Source of the DNA: Akanthomyces muscarius | Lineage: Eukaryota > Ascomycota > Sordariomycetes > Hypocreales > Cordycipitaceae | DNA: 64,000 nt | Direction of reading: 5' to 3' | NCBI RefSeq assembly: GCF_028009165.1 | Contig: NC_079244.1 | Span: forward strand, 2,604,001-2,668,000 | Part shown: positions 12,794 through 23,832 of the stretch, in pieces | How the letters are laid out: each line of letters begins with the position of its first letter | How positions within the stretch are numbered: the stretch's first letter is position 1 | Notes under the pieces: generated by a model | The model's input: the letters and a program-made list of their open reading frames with translations, nothing else | Databases searched by the model: none | Told to the model about the DNA's origin: nothing | Position numbers and translations under genes: made by a program

Positions 12794-13072
12794 TTAAAAC
12801 TTGACCGGCTTCGACATGGTGTCGCCGATGAGGCCGCCCGGGTCCGCGTAGTTGAGCGTGCGCTTGCCGTCCTTGGCGTCCTGGCGGGCGGTCGGTGGCG
12901 CGCCCATGTCGGCGAGCACGCGGCGGGCCTTTTTCCGGATGCCGTCGCGCTTCTTGTCCTTGTTGTCCGCGAACTCGGCATCGAGGGCGGCGGGTTCGTC
13001 CTTGACGAGAGAGGACGTCGTCTCGTAGGAGATGACGGAGGCGCCGTCGGAGCTGGTGGACTGACGGCGCAT
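12794..13072 (-). CDS. small hypothetical protein, 92 aa
   Basis: A single uninterrupted reading frame of 92 codons with a Ser-rich start (MRRQSTSSDGASVISYETTS), an acidic/basic middle (DNKDKKRDGIRKKARR) and a C-terminal segment ending TMSKPVKF. There is no signal peptide or membrane segment. The composition and compact frame look like a genuine small cytosolic or nuclear fungal protein, but no family is recognised. The upstream flank is pyrimidine-rich when read on the minus strand, as for other genes here. A missed 5' exon cannot be excluded. Confidence 0.6.
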   Translation of the reverse strand: MRRQSTSSDGASVISYETTSSLVKDEPAALDAEFADNKDKKRDGIRKKARRVLADMGAPPTARQDAKDGKRTLNYADPGGLIGDTMSKPVKF

Positions 13073-13854
13073 GATGGTACGCTTCTCTAAGAAGTTGGGA
13101 AATTCGGGTGGAGTGTGAGCGAGGGCTCGTTCTTGATAATGATTCTTGGGCTGTGGCCGAGCTTGACGCAGGAGGGGTCCCGGTGATGAGGTGGTTTGGA
13201 GGCCGCGTCAGGACGGGCAGAGAGCTGAAATGGGCGAGGAGGGGCTGCTTGGTGAGAGAAGAGGCTAGCGCAAGGGAACCGCTAGATGCAAATGTGGCTT
13301 GACAAAGTACTTCCAACGAACAAAAGAGTGAAGCAGGAGCTACTTTCGCAGGTGAGACTTGACGAGAAAGATAATATTGCTTCAGTCTGGCCTGGGATGT
13401 GTGGCGGTCAACGTACAAAAACGGTCACCCGCCACCTGTCAACTGGAAGCAAACAGGTCACTGCATTCCACCCCCGCAAACTGTCCCACCTGCCGCCTTG
13501 ACAGCAGCGGACATTCACCTCTATCTAGATAAGTACACGACACGAAGCTAATTCTTATTATATTTGATAGATTATGCTTTGTATTCATACAGAGGATTAA
13601 AAGAGCGAGCTGCAGAACGATTTGCCACAGACGCGCGGCAGATTGCGCGTGGCCTTGCCATTCTGCAAAATTACAATAGCAATCGTACAAGACCAGTCCC
13701 AAAAAACGCCAAAAGCGCCTTTCCAACGCTTTGATAAAACTTGGATTTCGTTTCTTCGAAAATCACCACCACCCGTACCCCACCCCCAATTACCCAGAGA
13801 AAGTTACTATAAAAATGCCTGTTGAATGAATGTCATCGTCCTGGTAAGGTGGCC
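13073..13854. other. intergenic; nothing recognised
   Basis: Lies between the small hypothetical gene and the glutaredoxin gene, both on the minus strand. It would contain the promoter of the former and the 3' UTR of the latter. Confidence 0.5.
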
Positions 13855-14779
13855 TTATTGGTGAGCGGGCGCCGCACCCTTGATCTGCTCGGCCGAGAAG
13901 CGCTCCGACACCTCGACTTTGCGCTGGCCCAGGTCCTGGATCTTGCTGATGAGCTTGTCCTTGTTGTCGAGCTCGACAATGTCGTCGGCGCCGCCGATGC
14001 TGGCGCCGTTGACCAGGACGTTGGGCACCGTGCGGCGGCCCGTCAGCGCCAGCAGCACGTCCTGCAGCTCCTGGCCCAGCGGGTGCTCGTCGAGCTCGAC
14101 CACCTCTGGCTTGGGGCTGATGAGGTATTTCTCGAGGAGGATGCCCTTGGCGCGCTTCGAGTACGGGCAGTACGTCTTGGAGAAGATGACGACTATGCAG
14201 CATTATTTATTAGTAATTTTCTTCCACGGCCCTCGCATGGCACAGAAACATACCGGGTCCCTTTTTCAGGATATTGTGAAAGATTTGCTCGGCGGGCGTC
14301 TCCGCCACCCTCTCCTTGTCCTTGCCCTTGGGCGAAGCGGCCTCTGCGTCGGCAGACGTCTTCTTCTTTGCGTCCTCCTTGGCCTCGGCGGGCTTGCGGT
14401 TGCCCTCGGCCGAGTTGCCGACGCCGACGAGCTTGCTGGGGGCGTCGGGCTTGGGGCCGGCCTTTTTGTTGGCGCTGTCCTTGGCCTCCTGCGCGAGCTT
14501 GGCCTGTTGCTCCTGGAGATCCTTGCCCTGCCTGTGATCGTCCTCGTCAATGTCGCCGTCGCCGTCGCGGTCCGCCGGTATGTGGCCGGTCCTGAGCCCC
14601 GTCCCGGCGTCGATGACGGTCTGGCCGCCCGACGACCGCCCGGACATGGCGTCCATGGTCTTGTGGTAAAAGTCGGCCGACTGCCTGCTGCTGCCGAACC
14701 CCGAGGCGTAGAACAGGACAAACACGACCGTGACCACGGCGGCCAGCGTCACCAGGCGCAGTCGGCGTGCGGACGGCAT
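13855..14779 (-). CDS. membrane-anchored monothiol glutaredoxin (Grx6/Grx7-like)
   Basis: Two exons, 14779-14254 and 14192-13855, giving 287 aa. Residues 7-25 form a hydrophobic signal-anchor. A long charged linker follows, then a glutaredoxin domain with active site TYCPYSK (Cys near residue 184), then TVPNVLVNG and GGADDI motifs. CPYS with a single cysteine and an N-terminal anchor match the yeast secretory-pathway glutaredoxins Grx6 and Grx7, so an early secretory (ER/Golgi) thiol-redox role is inferred. The linker contains DRDGDGDIDEDD (residues 70-81), which fits the 12-residue EF-hand calcium loop pattern. The intron (GTATGT/ATAG) splits the Val before VIFSKTYC. Confidence 0.9.
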
Positions 14780-15403
14780 GGTGAATCGATCTGGTCCGTC
14801 GTTCTGTGTCGTGAATTGTCGAAAGTCCTGGCTCCGTCTTTTTCTGCTGATCGCAGACTTGACGCGATCGAGGGGCGAGCTGCCTTCTTGTCCACCCCTG
14901 GCCGCTTTAGCTCGGATTGGGTCGGTGCTCGATGGATCGGCGACCGTGTCGCAATTCGTCTGGTGTGCGAGGCTTGAGACAACAGTGTCGATATTGATGC
15001 AGGCTCCTCAGTGTCTGCTGTTTTTGATGCCCAAGAAAAAACCACCAAGTTCAGATGCAGAGGGAGCAATCCCCCAGCTTCGCGACAAAAGGAGGCAAAG
15101 TCTGGGCGTCCTGAAAGTGTGGGTCGAGAGCGAGCTTGTGGCGCGCCGAGAATCCCTTTGCAGGGCGGCTCTCCGTGCTGTAGCCTGTAGGAAACTTCGG
15201 TACAGAGTAGGTACATGACTGGGAGCAACGAGTGCTGCCTGAAAGCCCACTCAGTCGTGTCACGCTAAAGCTACTTCACGTCGCAAACGAGCCTCGGAAG
15301 GTTGTAGTTCCTTTTATAAATATCATTAACAGGGTCTCCCTTTGCGGCTACTCCAGCACGTTAAAAACCATCCGCTGTCCTGCAACATTGACGCAATTCC
15401 ACC
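14780..15403. other. divergent promoter region
   Basis: Separates the minus-strand glutaredoxin gene from the plus-strand XRCC4-like gene, so it should contain both promoters. No further gene or clear motif was seen. Confidence 0.55.
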
Positions 15404-16629
15404 ATGGCGACGTCCAGGGTGCTCAAGGTCCCACAGAGCGACAACGACAAAGAGTTCGTACTGCTACAGGTATCGTCGTCGGGCAAAAAGCCGTTGGACC
15501 TAAAGTTGATTGGAACTGAAGGAGAAGCGCCGTATGTGGCCAAGAGTAGGAGCTTCCCAACATCCCAAAATGCCAAATTGCTAAACCCTGAAGCTGACCA
15601 ACCTGCCGCACAGTCAAGCATGACCGCATTTCCGCACTCAAAGTGAAAAATAGCCCATTGACAGACGCCGAGTGGGAATCTACTCTTGACTTCTTCTTCG
15701 ACCAGAAGCCATTGAATGATATCCACGCCACCGCTACCGTCCAAAGCGAAGTCTCAATCTCAATCACAATCAGGAAGGAAGTACAGGGCATCACAGTATG
15801 AATACTGGCTCGTCCGATGACGGCTCTCACTGACTGAGTCTACTAGCAACGACTGGGTGATATTACTCTGTCTCATGACGCAAACGAAGCAATTGAACTG
15901 CTTGAATGGTGTGCAGCTTCCGCAGACGCCGTTGTCGCAAGCAACGAGGCGACAGCACAGGCACAATCAAAAGGCACTGAACTAGAGGCCTCGATTCGCC
16001 AACTGAAAGACCAACTAGAAGAGCTGTTGAAAGCCAAAGACGAAGACGAGACTGTCCTTTTGCAAAAGTTTCGAGACTTGCTCAACGAGAAAAAGGTCAA
16101 GATCCGTGAGCAGCAAAAAGTCTTGACGTCGGGCTCGTTTTCCATGACGAAGCAAGAAGAGCCCGCCGAGCCCGCCGAGCCCGCCGAGCCCGCCGAGCCA
16201 TCCCCGGAGCCAGAGCCAAGAGCCCCCAAGGGCAAAGGCCGGGGTAGAAAACCCGCACCATCTCGGGCCGCTAAGAGGAAAGCGGCGGCGCCCGCCAAGG
16301 AAGAATCGGACGAGGAGGACGCGCTTGAGGCAGACGTGGCCGATGACCCGCGCATCAAGGCGGAGCCCGAAGACACTGATGACGGCCACACGACAGAGGC
16401 AACAGCTTCAGTGGATGGCGACGATGATTCGGACGAAGAAATGGCAGATGATGCCGGAAATGAGGAGGCGGCCGCGGCGCCATCACCCCGTGAACCGAGT
16501 CCTCCCCAAAAGGCTGCCACACCACCGCCCAAGAGAGCTCTTCCGTTTGTGAATAGAAGACCAAAGGAGGCTCCAAAGACGGTGTTGCCTGCAGCTGGTG
16601 AAGAAACAGACTCAGATGATGAGCTATAA
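15404..16629 (+). CDS. XRCC4-like non-homologous end-joining factor
   Basis: Three exons, 15404-15545, 15614-15795 and 15847-16629, giving 368 aa. The N-terminal head domain (MATSRVLKVP, later KPLDLKLIGTEGEAPYVAKI) is followed by KNSPLTDAEWESTLDFFF. A long coiled coil runs roughly over residues 125-195 (EASIRQLKDQLEELLKAKDE and on). An acidic, disordered tail has KGKGRGRK and ends in DSDDEL. This layout is that of fungal XRCC4, which bridges DNA ligase IV to broken ends in the nucleus. Introns are GTAGGA/ACAG and GTATGA/CTAG, both restoring frame. The tail includes a short Ala-Glu-Pro tandem repeat. Confidence 0.85.
16159..16199 (+). repeat. 9-nt coding minisatellite (Glu-Pro-Ala repeat)
   Basis: Four to five tandem copies of a GAGCCCGCC unit inside exon 3 of the XRCC4-like gene encode EPA repeats. 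The unit length is a multiple of three, so copy-number change keeps the frame. Confidence 0.85.
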
Positions 16630-16782
16630 GAGAAGACGGTGTAGAGCTATCCTTTTTTCCAATTTTCAGCATCATGCTCGTATGAGCCCAAGTATTTGTG
16701 AGCTGGTTGTCAAACATTACTTAGGCGTCTATGAATGCCTTCTATCATTATCTTCTACGAGTAAACCATTTTTCACTCCAGC

Positions 16783-17851
16783 TTAGCTTCTGTCATCCTC
16801 GGCAAATTTGTTACGCCAGAAGCCGCGAAAGTGCTTCTGCCTGCCCAGCTCCGCAATGTCCTGCACCTCCTTGGGCGTGAGCTTGAACTTGGGCACCAGC
16901 GACACGACGCGGTGCATCCTGTCGGGGTTGCTCGTCGTCGTCAGCGTCACGATGCCCTGGTCGACGCACCAGCGCAGGCCGACCTCGGCCTCGCTGACGC
17001 CGTACTTGTTCGCGAGCGCCGCCCACTTGTCGTCCACAGGGCCGCCCGCGGCGCGCACAATGGGCGTCAGCGGGCCGTAGGCCGCGACCGCGATGCCGTG
17101 CTTGCGGTGGAAGTCGAGCAGGTCGCCGTGCTGCAGGTAGGGGTGGAACTCGATCTGGTTGATGGCCGGCACGACCTTGGCCGTCTTGAGGATGGGCTCG
17201 AGGTCCTTCTGCAGAAAGTTGGACACGCCAATGGTCGTGGCCCGGCCTGAGGCCTGGATGGCCTCCATCTCGGCCCATTTCTCCTGCAGCGCCGCCTCGG
17301 ACCCGTCGGCGAACCAGGGGCCGTGCAGCAGGTACAGGTCGACGCGGTCGACGCCCAGCTTCTTGAGAGAGGCGTCAAAGTGCTCCTGCGTGTTGGTCTT
17401 CTCCACGGCGGGGAGCTTGGTGGTGATGTAGAGCTGCTCGCGGGGCACACCGCCATCCTTGATAGCAGCGCCCAGCTCCTCTTCATTGCCGTAGACTGGG
17501 AATTTGTTAGCTATCGCAGTGGGTGCGGCAGAGAGAGGGGGGAGTCAGCTTGCCCTCGGCGCCGTCTAGGTGGCGAAACCCGTTGGCAATGGCCTCCTTG
17601 GTGTGCTTCACTACGGTCTGGTCGAATTTGCCTTTGGCATCCGCAGATTTAAAGTTGGCTGTGCCGAGTCCGTATCCCAGCTATCCGTTTCGCACTGGTT
17701 AGCAAATGCAGCGCCAAAACGGGAGTACTTTGGTTACACCTACCATGGGGATGGTGGTGCCATCATTCAGCTTGAGCTGCGGGAGCGTCGAGGTTTGCTT
17801 GGGCCCCTGGCCCGAGGCGTCCGGTGTGAATGTTGCACTGATGGAATTCAT
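16783..17851 (-). CDS. aldo/keto reductase
   Basis: Three exons on the minus strand, 17851-17744, 17680-17554 and 17495-16783, giving 315 aa. All four catalytic residues are present: Asp75 in HLDGAE, Tyr80 in VYGNEEE, Lys105 in TTKLP and His136 in YLLHGPW. The NADPH-site region near TTTSNPDR is also seen. The (beta/alpha)8 fold and NADPH-dependent carbonyl reduction follow from the family; the substrate is unknown. Intron 2 (17496-17553, 58 nt) begins GCAAGC and ends CCCAG with a CTAAC branch site. No GT donor can join HLDGAE to VYGN, so this is a GC-AG intron. The gene lies head-to-tail behind the Zn2Cys6 gene at 18188-19689. Confidence 0.92.
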
Positions 17852-18187
17852 GGCATGTATTTGACGGTATGGTGTTGGGGTTTTTGTCGTACAGTCTTGA
17901 CAGAGATGTAAAGAGCACGCATGATTCTAGTCAAGGCGAAGCAGTTGCCAGCGCAGCCCCGCTCCCCGTGGGGGTCGGCGATGACGCTATCCGCAGCAGT
18001 CACGTTAAATCCGAGAGAGCAGCGGAGCTTTGTTTAGTTGCAAATTCACCATGTTTTGAAATTGGGGTATAAGACCAGGAAGCGAGCGAGTAGCACCCAG
18101 AATGCATTGTGCCTGCATCAGGCTGCATTGCAGATCGCCAAGGCGCTGCTGACATGCGCCAGACAGCCTGAACAGGGATCTTGTAAG
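17852..18187. other. short spacer between two minus-strand genes
   Basis: 336 nt between the stop of the Zn2Cys6 gene and the start of the aldo/keto reductase gene. It should hold the reductase promoter. No distinct motif was identified. Confidence 0.5.
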
Positions 18188-19689
18188 TCACACACCATGG
18201 GCCAAAACCACTTCCGGATCTGTCCGAAACTGAAGGTCGCAGAGTAGTGCTTCATGATCCTCCATTGGCCACATGGCATCGGAATCTCTGCCAAAATCCC
18301 AGCCAAAGTCTCCCAGCAAAGCGTGCAGCGACTGCCGTTCATGCTCGTCCTTTGCGCACACCCAAGCAGTGCTGAGATTTAGCATCATGTGGGCAGCCCC
18401 CAAAGGTCGGTTTAACTGGGCTTCGGGAACGAGGTTGAGTGTGTCTTTGACCAGGTCTTCGGCTTCCATGAGCAATTGGCCGTTGCTGGGGTCGACGCCT
18501 CGCAACATGCAGTTGAATATGCAGCTGAACGCCAAACAAAAGCCAAATGGGCTCGTGCGCTTACTCTCTGTGCTTGGAACCATCATATATTTGGAATATA
18601 AAAACGACTTCGCCGTTTGTAGGGTATTGTATATCGAAGAAAGCTCGGTCAAGAATACTTCGCGATCTGCGAAACCCTGCAGTACGGTTCTGCCGCGTTG
18701 TAAGAGTGCAGGTATTTGAAAGAGGAGCGCCAAGATGCTAGACCCAGGCGACTTTTGGTCTATCACAAGAACCCGTGATAATGCGTTGAATTTGGATGGT
18801 GAAAGTCGCATCGTTCTATTGAAAAGCGATTGAACCAGCTGGGGTAGCAGTTAATATCTGCTTGGTAGGGCACGAAAGGTTGACACTCACAATAGGCCCA
18901 TGCATATATGTATGCAGGTCGATTTCAAACTCGTCGGTACTAGGATATGTTTGTCTTGCACGTAACATTTGAACTGCGCCTTGGCAGTGGCTGTTCAGAT
19001 GCTCAAGCCCGAGCCCACTAAGATTCTGCGTACATTAGAAGGAATCAACCGTACTCGACGGTAGGTTACTTACTTGACACATTGTCAATAATATCACAGC
19101 ACATATAGTCTCAAGAGACTGAGATGCTATAGGGTCATTGATGCACCGTGTCAGGGCTTTTATGGCGTCCGAGTACTTTGCCAGATTGTCGGGCGTAACG
19201 GGGCGGCGGAGGGAAAAGTCCCTATGGGATGCCACGAGGGCCTTGGCAGCTACGTCAAGTGCCTTATTTGATCCTAGCCTAGACGGAATGTTTTGAAGGA
19301 ATTCGCCGTATGTCCACGCTAGATTGAACCTACGGTCTGTAGACGGCTTTATCATATCTGCAAAGCTACTGACGAGGCCTTCTGCTTCATTCGTCAAACA
19401 CGGCGAGATTGATCGGAGGGAAGATGGAGGCGTAGACGCAGCCGAGCCGTCACTATTGCGGCTTGCATTTTGGCGTCTGGCACACTTTTGGTCTTTGAAG
19501 AGGAAGCGTCGCTCGCCGGAGCCGACGCAGTCTACTCCAAGGCGGGCGCATCGTGAGCATGTGGGCTTGACGTAGTCGCACTTGAACTGCTATCAGCTAC
19601 AGAGGAAAAGAAGGACCTCATTTTCTATGCACCTTTTGACGTCGGCGACGGCAGTTTTCACATGCGCGTCCGGACGGCACGCCAGGCAT
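18188..19689 (-). CDS. Zn2Cys6 transcription factor
   Basis: Four exons on the minus strand, 19689-19633, 19580-19074, 19025-18891 and 18838-18188, giving 449 aa. The zinc cluster is split by intron 1. Splicing GTGCAT...TTCAAG joins CENCRRRRQK to CDYVKPTCSRC and gives exact CX2CX6CX6CX2CX6C spacing; using the AG six bases earlier would insert two residues and break it. The rest is helical, with ICAVILLTMCQ and a C-terminal region ending VVLAHGV, as in regulators with the fungal-specific factor domain. The other introns are GTAAGT/CGCAG and GTGAGT/CCCAG. The adjacent aldo/keto reductase on the same strand is a possible, unproven target. Confidence 0.88.
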
Positions 19690-20838
19690 TGTGGCAGCAC
19701 CAGTCGGTCTAAGTGGGCAGGTATACGACCTGGGCGCTATGAGAGTCGGATGACCATGTTCTCACGACAGGAGATCTGGCAGGATGCGAAGAAATATCTG
19801 AAGATTTCAAGACTGGTGAATGAAGCCAATTGCTTCTCAACTGTGATGGCTCTTTTTGTCGGAGCCTGGTATCGTTTGGTTGTCACAATGCGGCAGGGCA
19901 TTTGACGAGTGTGTCAGCACAACACGTGACTGGCGACCACAGACAGCAACGTGGAGAAGCCCAAAGACGCTGTCGACCACATTGGAATTATCGGGTGATG
20001 ATACTTTTTTATTCTTGTTTTCCGTAATCTGTCCTCTGAGTTTTATTCATCTCGCATTAGACCTGAAATTTTAAAGGCAGCGACCTTTTTTCCTTGACAC
20101 TGTCTTTGGTGTAGAAGTGGGCAGGGTGGCAGGTCAGACAGCGAAGAATAAAAGTGATACATGGGGTGCGCACGGGCCACGCCGCCTCAACTGAAGCCCC
20201 TGCCAAAAACGCACCGGGCTTTGACGCTAAAAACAGCGCCGAGGCAGCCCAGCCAGGCGCTGGAGTGCTCCAGTGCTGTACCAGCCACCCATTCATTCCC
20301 ATTGTCAGGCCCAGTAAGGTAGCGCAGACCCCCAGCCTTTCGATTCCCGCCCGCCGCCCGCTGATGCTGCGCTACCTGTTCTCGCTTGTGCGCCCTCATC
20401 GCGCTCGTTTTGCTTCTTCACACACGACAATACTAACCCAACCAGCGCAGCGCCGTCCTCTTGCCTCGAGCTCGTGACAATTCGCGCAGCTCGTCGGCTT
20501 CTAGGATTTCGGCACCGACACTCGACGAGACTCGACGTCGCGACACGACAACCCGCCTAGCCCGAATCAATCAATTTCGTGCACACGACACGTCCACCAC
20601 TTACGCCGCCAGCCCACCACTCTGCAATCGAACAGCAGCTCGCAATCATTCGGAAACCATCTACAGAAAATAGCGACACAGTAAGCGAGCGATTTTAGCA
20701 CTGGCATCGCGCTGCATTGATGCCCTCGATTATGTGCTCGCCAATTTAGACCCCCATCCTTCCTGTACGCCTAGCCACTTCAAATAGTTTGAATTGGCCT
20801 CAGGCGCGACGCTCGCTTGACTGTCGCCATCATTCACC
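19690..20838. other. divergent intergenic region
   Basis: Between the minus-strand Zn2Cys6 gene and the plus-strand Byr4-like gene. The right half is CA/CG-rich with many short pyrimidine tracts, typical of a leader. No gene was recognised. Confidence 0.55.
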
Positions 20839-23832
20839 ATGGCGACATTAAAATTAAAAGAACGGCAACCCGCGGAGGAAATTGAGAGTTGGGATGACGA
20901 TGGCGACTTCCTCCTCGAGGGGGAAGAGCTGAGCAGGCGCACCTCTGCCAATTTCAATGCGCCCCTCCGCCGCCGAGACTCTACCTCGTCTCACGTATCG
21001 TTTCGATCCGAAATCGAATCGATGCAAGGCGATGAACAACAGTTTCATATCCCTGGCGATGACGAAAGCTCAACCATGGATGCCATCGCCGCTGCTCAAC
21101 ATGCCGGCATCCCATTGCCCCAGAACGTGCCCACATCGGCACTCATGGGAGGAACCATCAAGCGTCTAGGAGGACGCAAAATTCAGAAAATTATTCAGGA
21201 TGATTGGGAAAATGATCTGGAGCTCCCTGAGTTTTCCAAGGGCCTCGCCATCAAGCCCAAAGAAACCCTCGAGTTTCCGGATACGCTTCGACAAGTCAGT
21301 GCAGGCTCTCTCGCCGACAGCCCAGAGCGTCTTAGGACATCACCGCCAGAAACTATGGCACCTTCTGCACCCGCTCAATCTGCGTCTACCCTAGCAGCCA
21401 AGTCCGCCACGAGCGCACTGACCTCGGCAATCAATTTGGACAAGTTCAAAGACACTGATGAGGACGACTTCTTTGGCGAAGGCCCTGCCACTGTTCGCGT
21501 CCCTAGCATCCCTAGGGGGCGGCAGCAGGCTAACCCGGTGTCTTTCATCACACCTCCAACGCCACAGAAGAAAGAGAAGACAAAGGCGGCCGACGATGAC
21601 TTTGAAGACGACCTGGAGCTGCCCTCGGATGGCAAGCTGAAGCTCTCAACTAGAAGAGACATTCCCACAACGCCGTCGCAGGTCGACGATTTGGACTGGG
21701 GCGAAGGAAGCCTAGGCACTCGCTGGGGCGGCACCCGACGTGATGGACGGTCAAATAGGAGTTCCTCTGCATCTGCGCTCAGCCCTAGCATTTCTAGCTC
21801 GGTCACTGCGGAGAGTGAAGACGAGACTTTTGATGGTCTACTACTACCTACAGGTCCCTTGAACTTCAAGGAGCGACTTCAGAGGCGCAAGAACAGCCCC
21901 TCGCCTTCAAGATTAACTGTCGATACACGAATTGCTAGTGCAACCACCACCCCAAACAAGCCACATGTGGAACCAGAGCGTCAGGATCATCTTGATGGAC
22001 TGGACATCGGCGATGGTGAAGTCTTCGAGTCTTCCAAGCTTTCTCTACACCGAAACATTAAAGTCAAGGAATCACAACCTGCGAGTCCTGCACGACCAAA
22101 GACTGCGATATCGTTGACGTTTACCAACAAGTCTGGCATGACCCCTCGTATACCACGGCTTAGCCACGAGCGCTCGCGCTCTACCGCACTAGAGCCTGTC
22201 TCCGAGAGCGGCGGCCCTATTTTGCAGAGGGCTCGTCGACCTCAATCTCGGCTCGGTCACTCTGCACAGTCATCTGTGGTTAGCGTGCCGACGCCGACGA
22301 CTTTGCACGCTCCTCCCTTCCCACCATCCACCCCACGCCGCAGAGAAGTAACAACAAGGTCGTCGTTCAGTACCCTTCGCAATGACACTGCTTCTACAAC
22401 AAACGCGCAGCTTCTACGGCAAAAGAGATCTATGCCTGCCGTTCGGCAAGCAAACTCGCCCATGAAGCCCTCGACTACACGGTCCGACCGGCCACCATCG
22501 AGGGATGGCAATCGACCTCAATCTGGTCTCCGACCCAAGACTCCAGTCGAGCGCATTCGCCAGCAGGAAAGCCCAACGTCACACTCCAAAAAGGCACCTA
22601 TGCCCTTCTTGCCAGCGGGAAGCTCACAGCATACCTCGCACCATGTGACGTCCAAAGGCATGAGACAGTTTCGCCGGTGGGACTCTGAGAATGCCATTGA
22701 CACTCGGCCCATCTCTCGGACATTCTCAAGGTCAGCTATGCGCTCTCCAAGTCCTCAGCGGTATAAAGTCGCTGCTGATACTTGGGAGAGGCTCAGCAAA
22801 CCCAAGAACAAGCGCAATTTTGGTGATGGTCATGAGTTGGATGCATTTGACGACCTCCCGACTTCCAAGGAAGCCGAGACTCGCTTCTTGCGGCAACCAA
22901 ATGCGACCGGTCTGAAGTCTGCTTTGAAGAACAAAACATATCAGAGCCTGATTCCCGACCGTATTGGTACGCCTGCGCCTCAATCGCCTGCCAAACCCTT
23001 GTCGGGCACTCCCCGATTTGCGCGTGATACTGCAGCAAGTCGTATTGCTCGTGAGACGTCGCTAGCAAATCGAGGTCCTGCGAATGGCCCGCTTGCTACG
23101 ATCTCTGCGCAGCGCGGCACGAACTTGCCGCCGCGGTCAACTCCCAACCCGCAACTGCCATCGCAACATATTATTCGATCAAAGAAGCCTTCTAAGCGCG
23201 CGCAACAGCAAAAGCCGCACTTGATTGCAAACTTGAACAGCGGCAAAGAATCCAGAACTGTCAATGGCATGTACTACAATGCCGACACGTTCCGATGGGA
23301 AGGCAACGAAAATGCTTTGAATGCCTTTGATCACACAACAACGCAGTCGCCGGTACCATCTCCTGCGCATCTCGCGCGAGAGAAGGACATCACAACGCCC
23401 CGCCCCGCACTCATCACCAACATTAGCTCCACCAAAGGAGTCCAAGTTGTCGGAGGCATGGTGTTTGACCCGCAGAATATGTGCTGGCTCAAGATTGGCC
23501 AGCAAAACAACCCGACGTCAGAGGCTGACGACACGATGGATGGTTTCGATGCCCTGGACGACGAAGAGGATGTCTTCAAAGACATTCCTGATCTGGATGA
23601 CAACGGGGCTGACGACACGCGGGGACAGGGTCGGGTCAGCGACATCAAAGACGAATGGCTCGTTGGAGAAGAGTTTGATGTCGGCCCCGAGTTTATTAGG
23701 AGACAGCGTGAAGAGGAGGACCGTTGGAGACGAAAGTGTGAGAAGTGGGTTGGTCGCGGATCCCGAGATCGCGACACGTGGAGGTGGACGATTCGCGAGC
23801 TGGTCTCCCAGTTCGACGACTTGTCTGTTTAA
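20839..23832 (+). CDS. byr4: Byr4/Bfa1-like two-component GAP scaffold (septation/mitotic exit)
   Basis: A single exon of 997 codons starting MATLKLKERQPAEE with a good context (caccATGGCG). The protein is mostly disordered and Ser/Pro-rich with conserved islands: WDDDGDFLLEGE near the start, IQDDWENDLELP near residue 120, LDWGEGSLGTRWGG, RFRRWDSEN-like and NGMYYNADTFRWEGNEN segments, and a C-terminal block with KDEWLVGEEFDVGPEF followed by RRQREEEDRWRRKCEKWVG. This pattern matches fungal Byr4, which with Cdc16/Bub2 forms the GTPase-activating complex that restrains Spg1/Tem1 at spindle pole bodies. Assignment rests on these islands and length; the middle is too variable to help. Confidence 0.82.
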   Translation: MATLKLKERQPAEEIESWDDDGDFLLEGEELSRRTSANFNAPLRRRDSTSSHVSFRSEIESMQGDEQQFHIPGDDESSTMDAIAAAQHAGIPLPQNVPTSALMGGTIKRLGGRKIQKIIQDDWENDLELPEFSKGLAIKPKETLEFPDTLRQVSAGSLADSPERLRTSPPETMAPSAPAQSASTLAAKSATSALTSAINLDKFKDTDEDDFFGEGPATVRVPSIPRGRQQANPVSFITPPTPQKKEKTKAADDDFEDDLELPSDGKLKLSTRRDIPTTPSQVDDLDWGEGSLGTRWGGTRRDGRSNRSSSASALSPSISSSVTAESEDETFDGLLLPTGPLNFKERLQRRKNSPSPSRLTVDTRIASATTTPNKPHVEPERQDHLDGLDIGDGEVFESSKLSLHRNIKVKESQPASPARPKTAISLTFTNKSGMTPRIPRLSHERSRSTALEPVSESGGPILQRARRPQSRLGHSAQSSVVSVPTPTTLHAPPFPPSTPRRREVTTRSSFSTLRNDTASTTNAQLLRQKRSMPAVRQANSPMKPSTTRSDRPPSRDGNRPQSGLRPKTPVERIRQQESPTSHSKKAPMPFLPAGSSQHTSHHVTSKGMRQFRRWDSENAIDTRPISRTFSRSAMRSPSPQRYKVAADTWERLSKPKNKRNFGDGHELDAFDDLPTSKEAETRFLRQPNATGLKSALKNKTYQSLIPDRIGTPAPQSPAKPLSGTPRFARDTAASRIARETSLANRGPANGPLATISAQRGTNLPPRSTPNPQLPSQHIIRSKKPSKRAQQQKPHLIANLNSGKESRTVNGMYYNADTFRWEGNENALNAFDHTTTQSPVPSPAHLAREKDITTPRPALITNISSTKGVQVVGGMVFDPQNMCWLKIGQQNNPTSEADDTMDGFDALDDEEDVFKDIPDLDDNGADDTRGQGRVSDIKDEWLVGEEFDVGPEFIRRQREEEDRWRRKCEKWVGRGSRDRDTWRWTIRELVSQFDDLSV

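Noticed and set aside
13880..14977. 365-codon plus-strand frame opposite the glutaredoxin gene
   Set aside because: Covers both glutaredoxin exons and its intron, with no recognisable features of its own.
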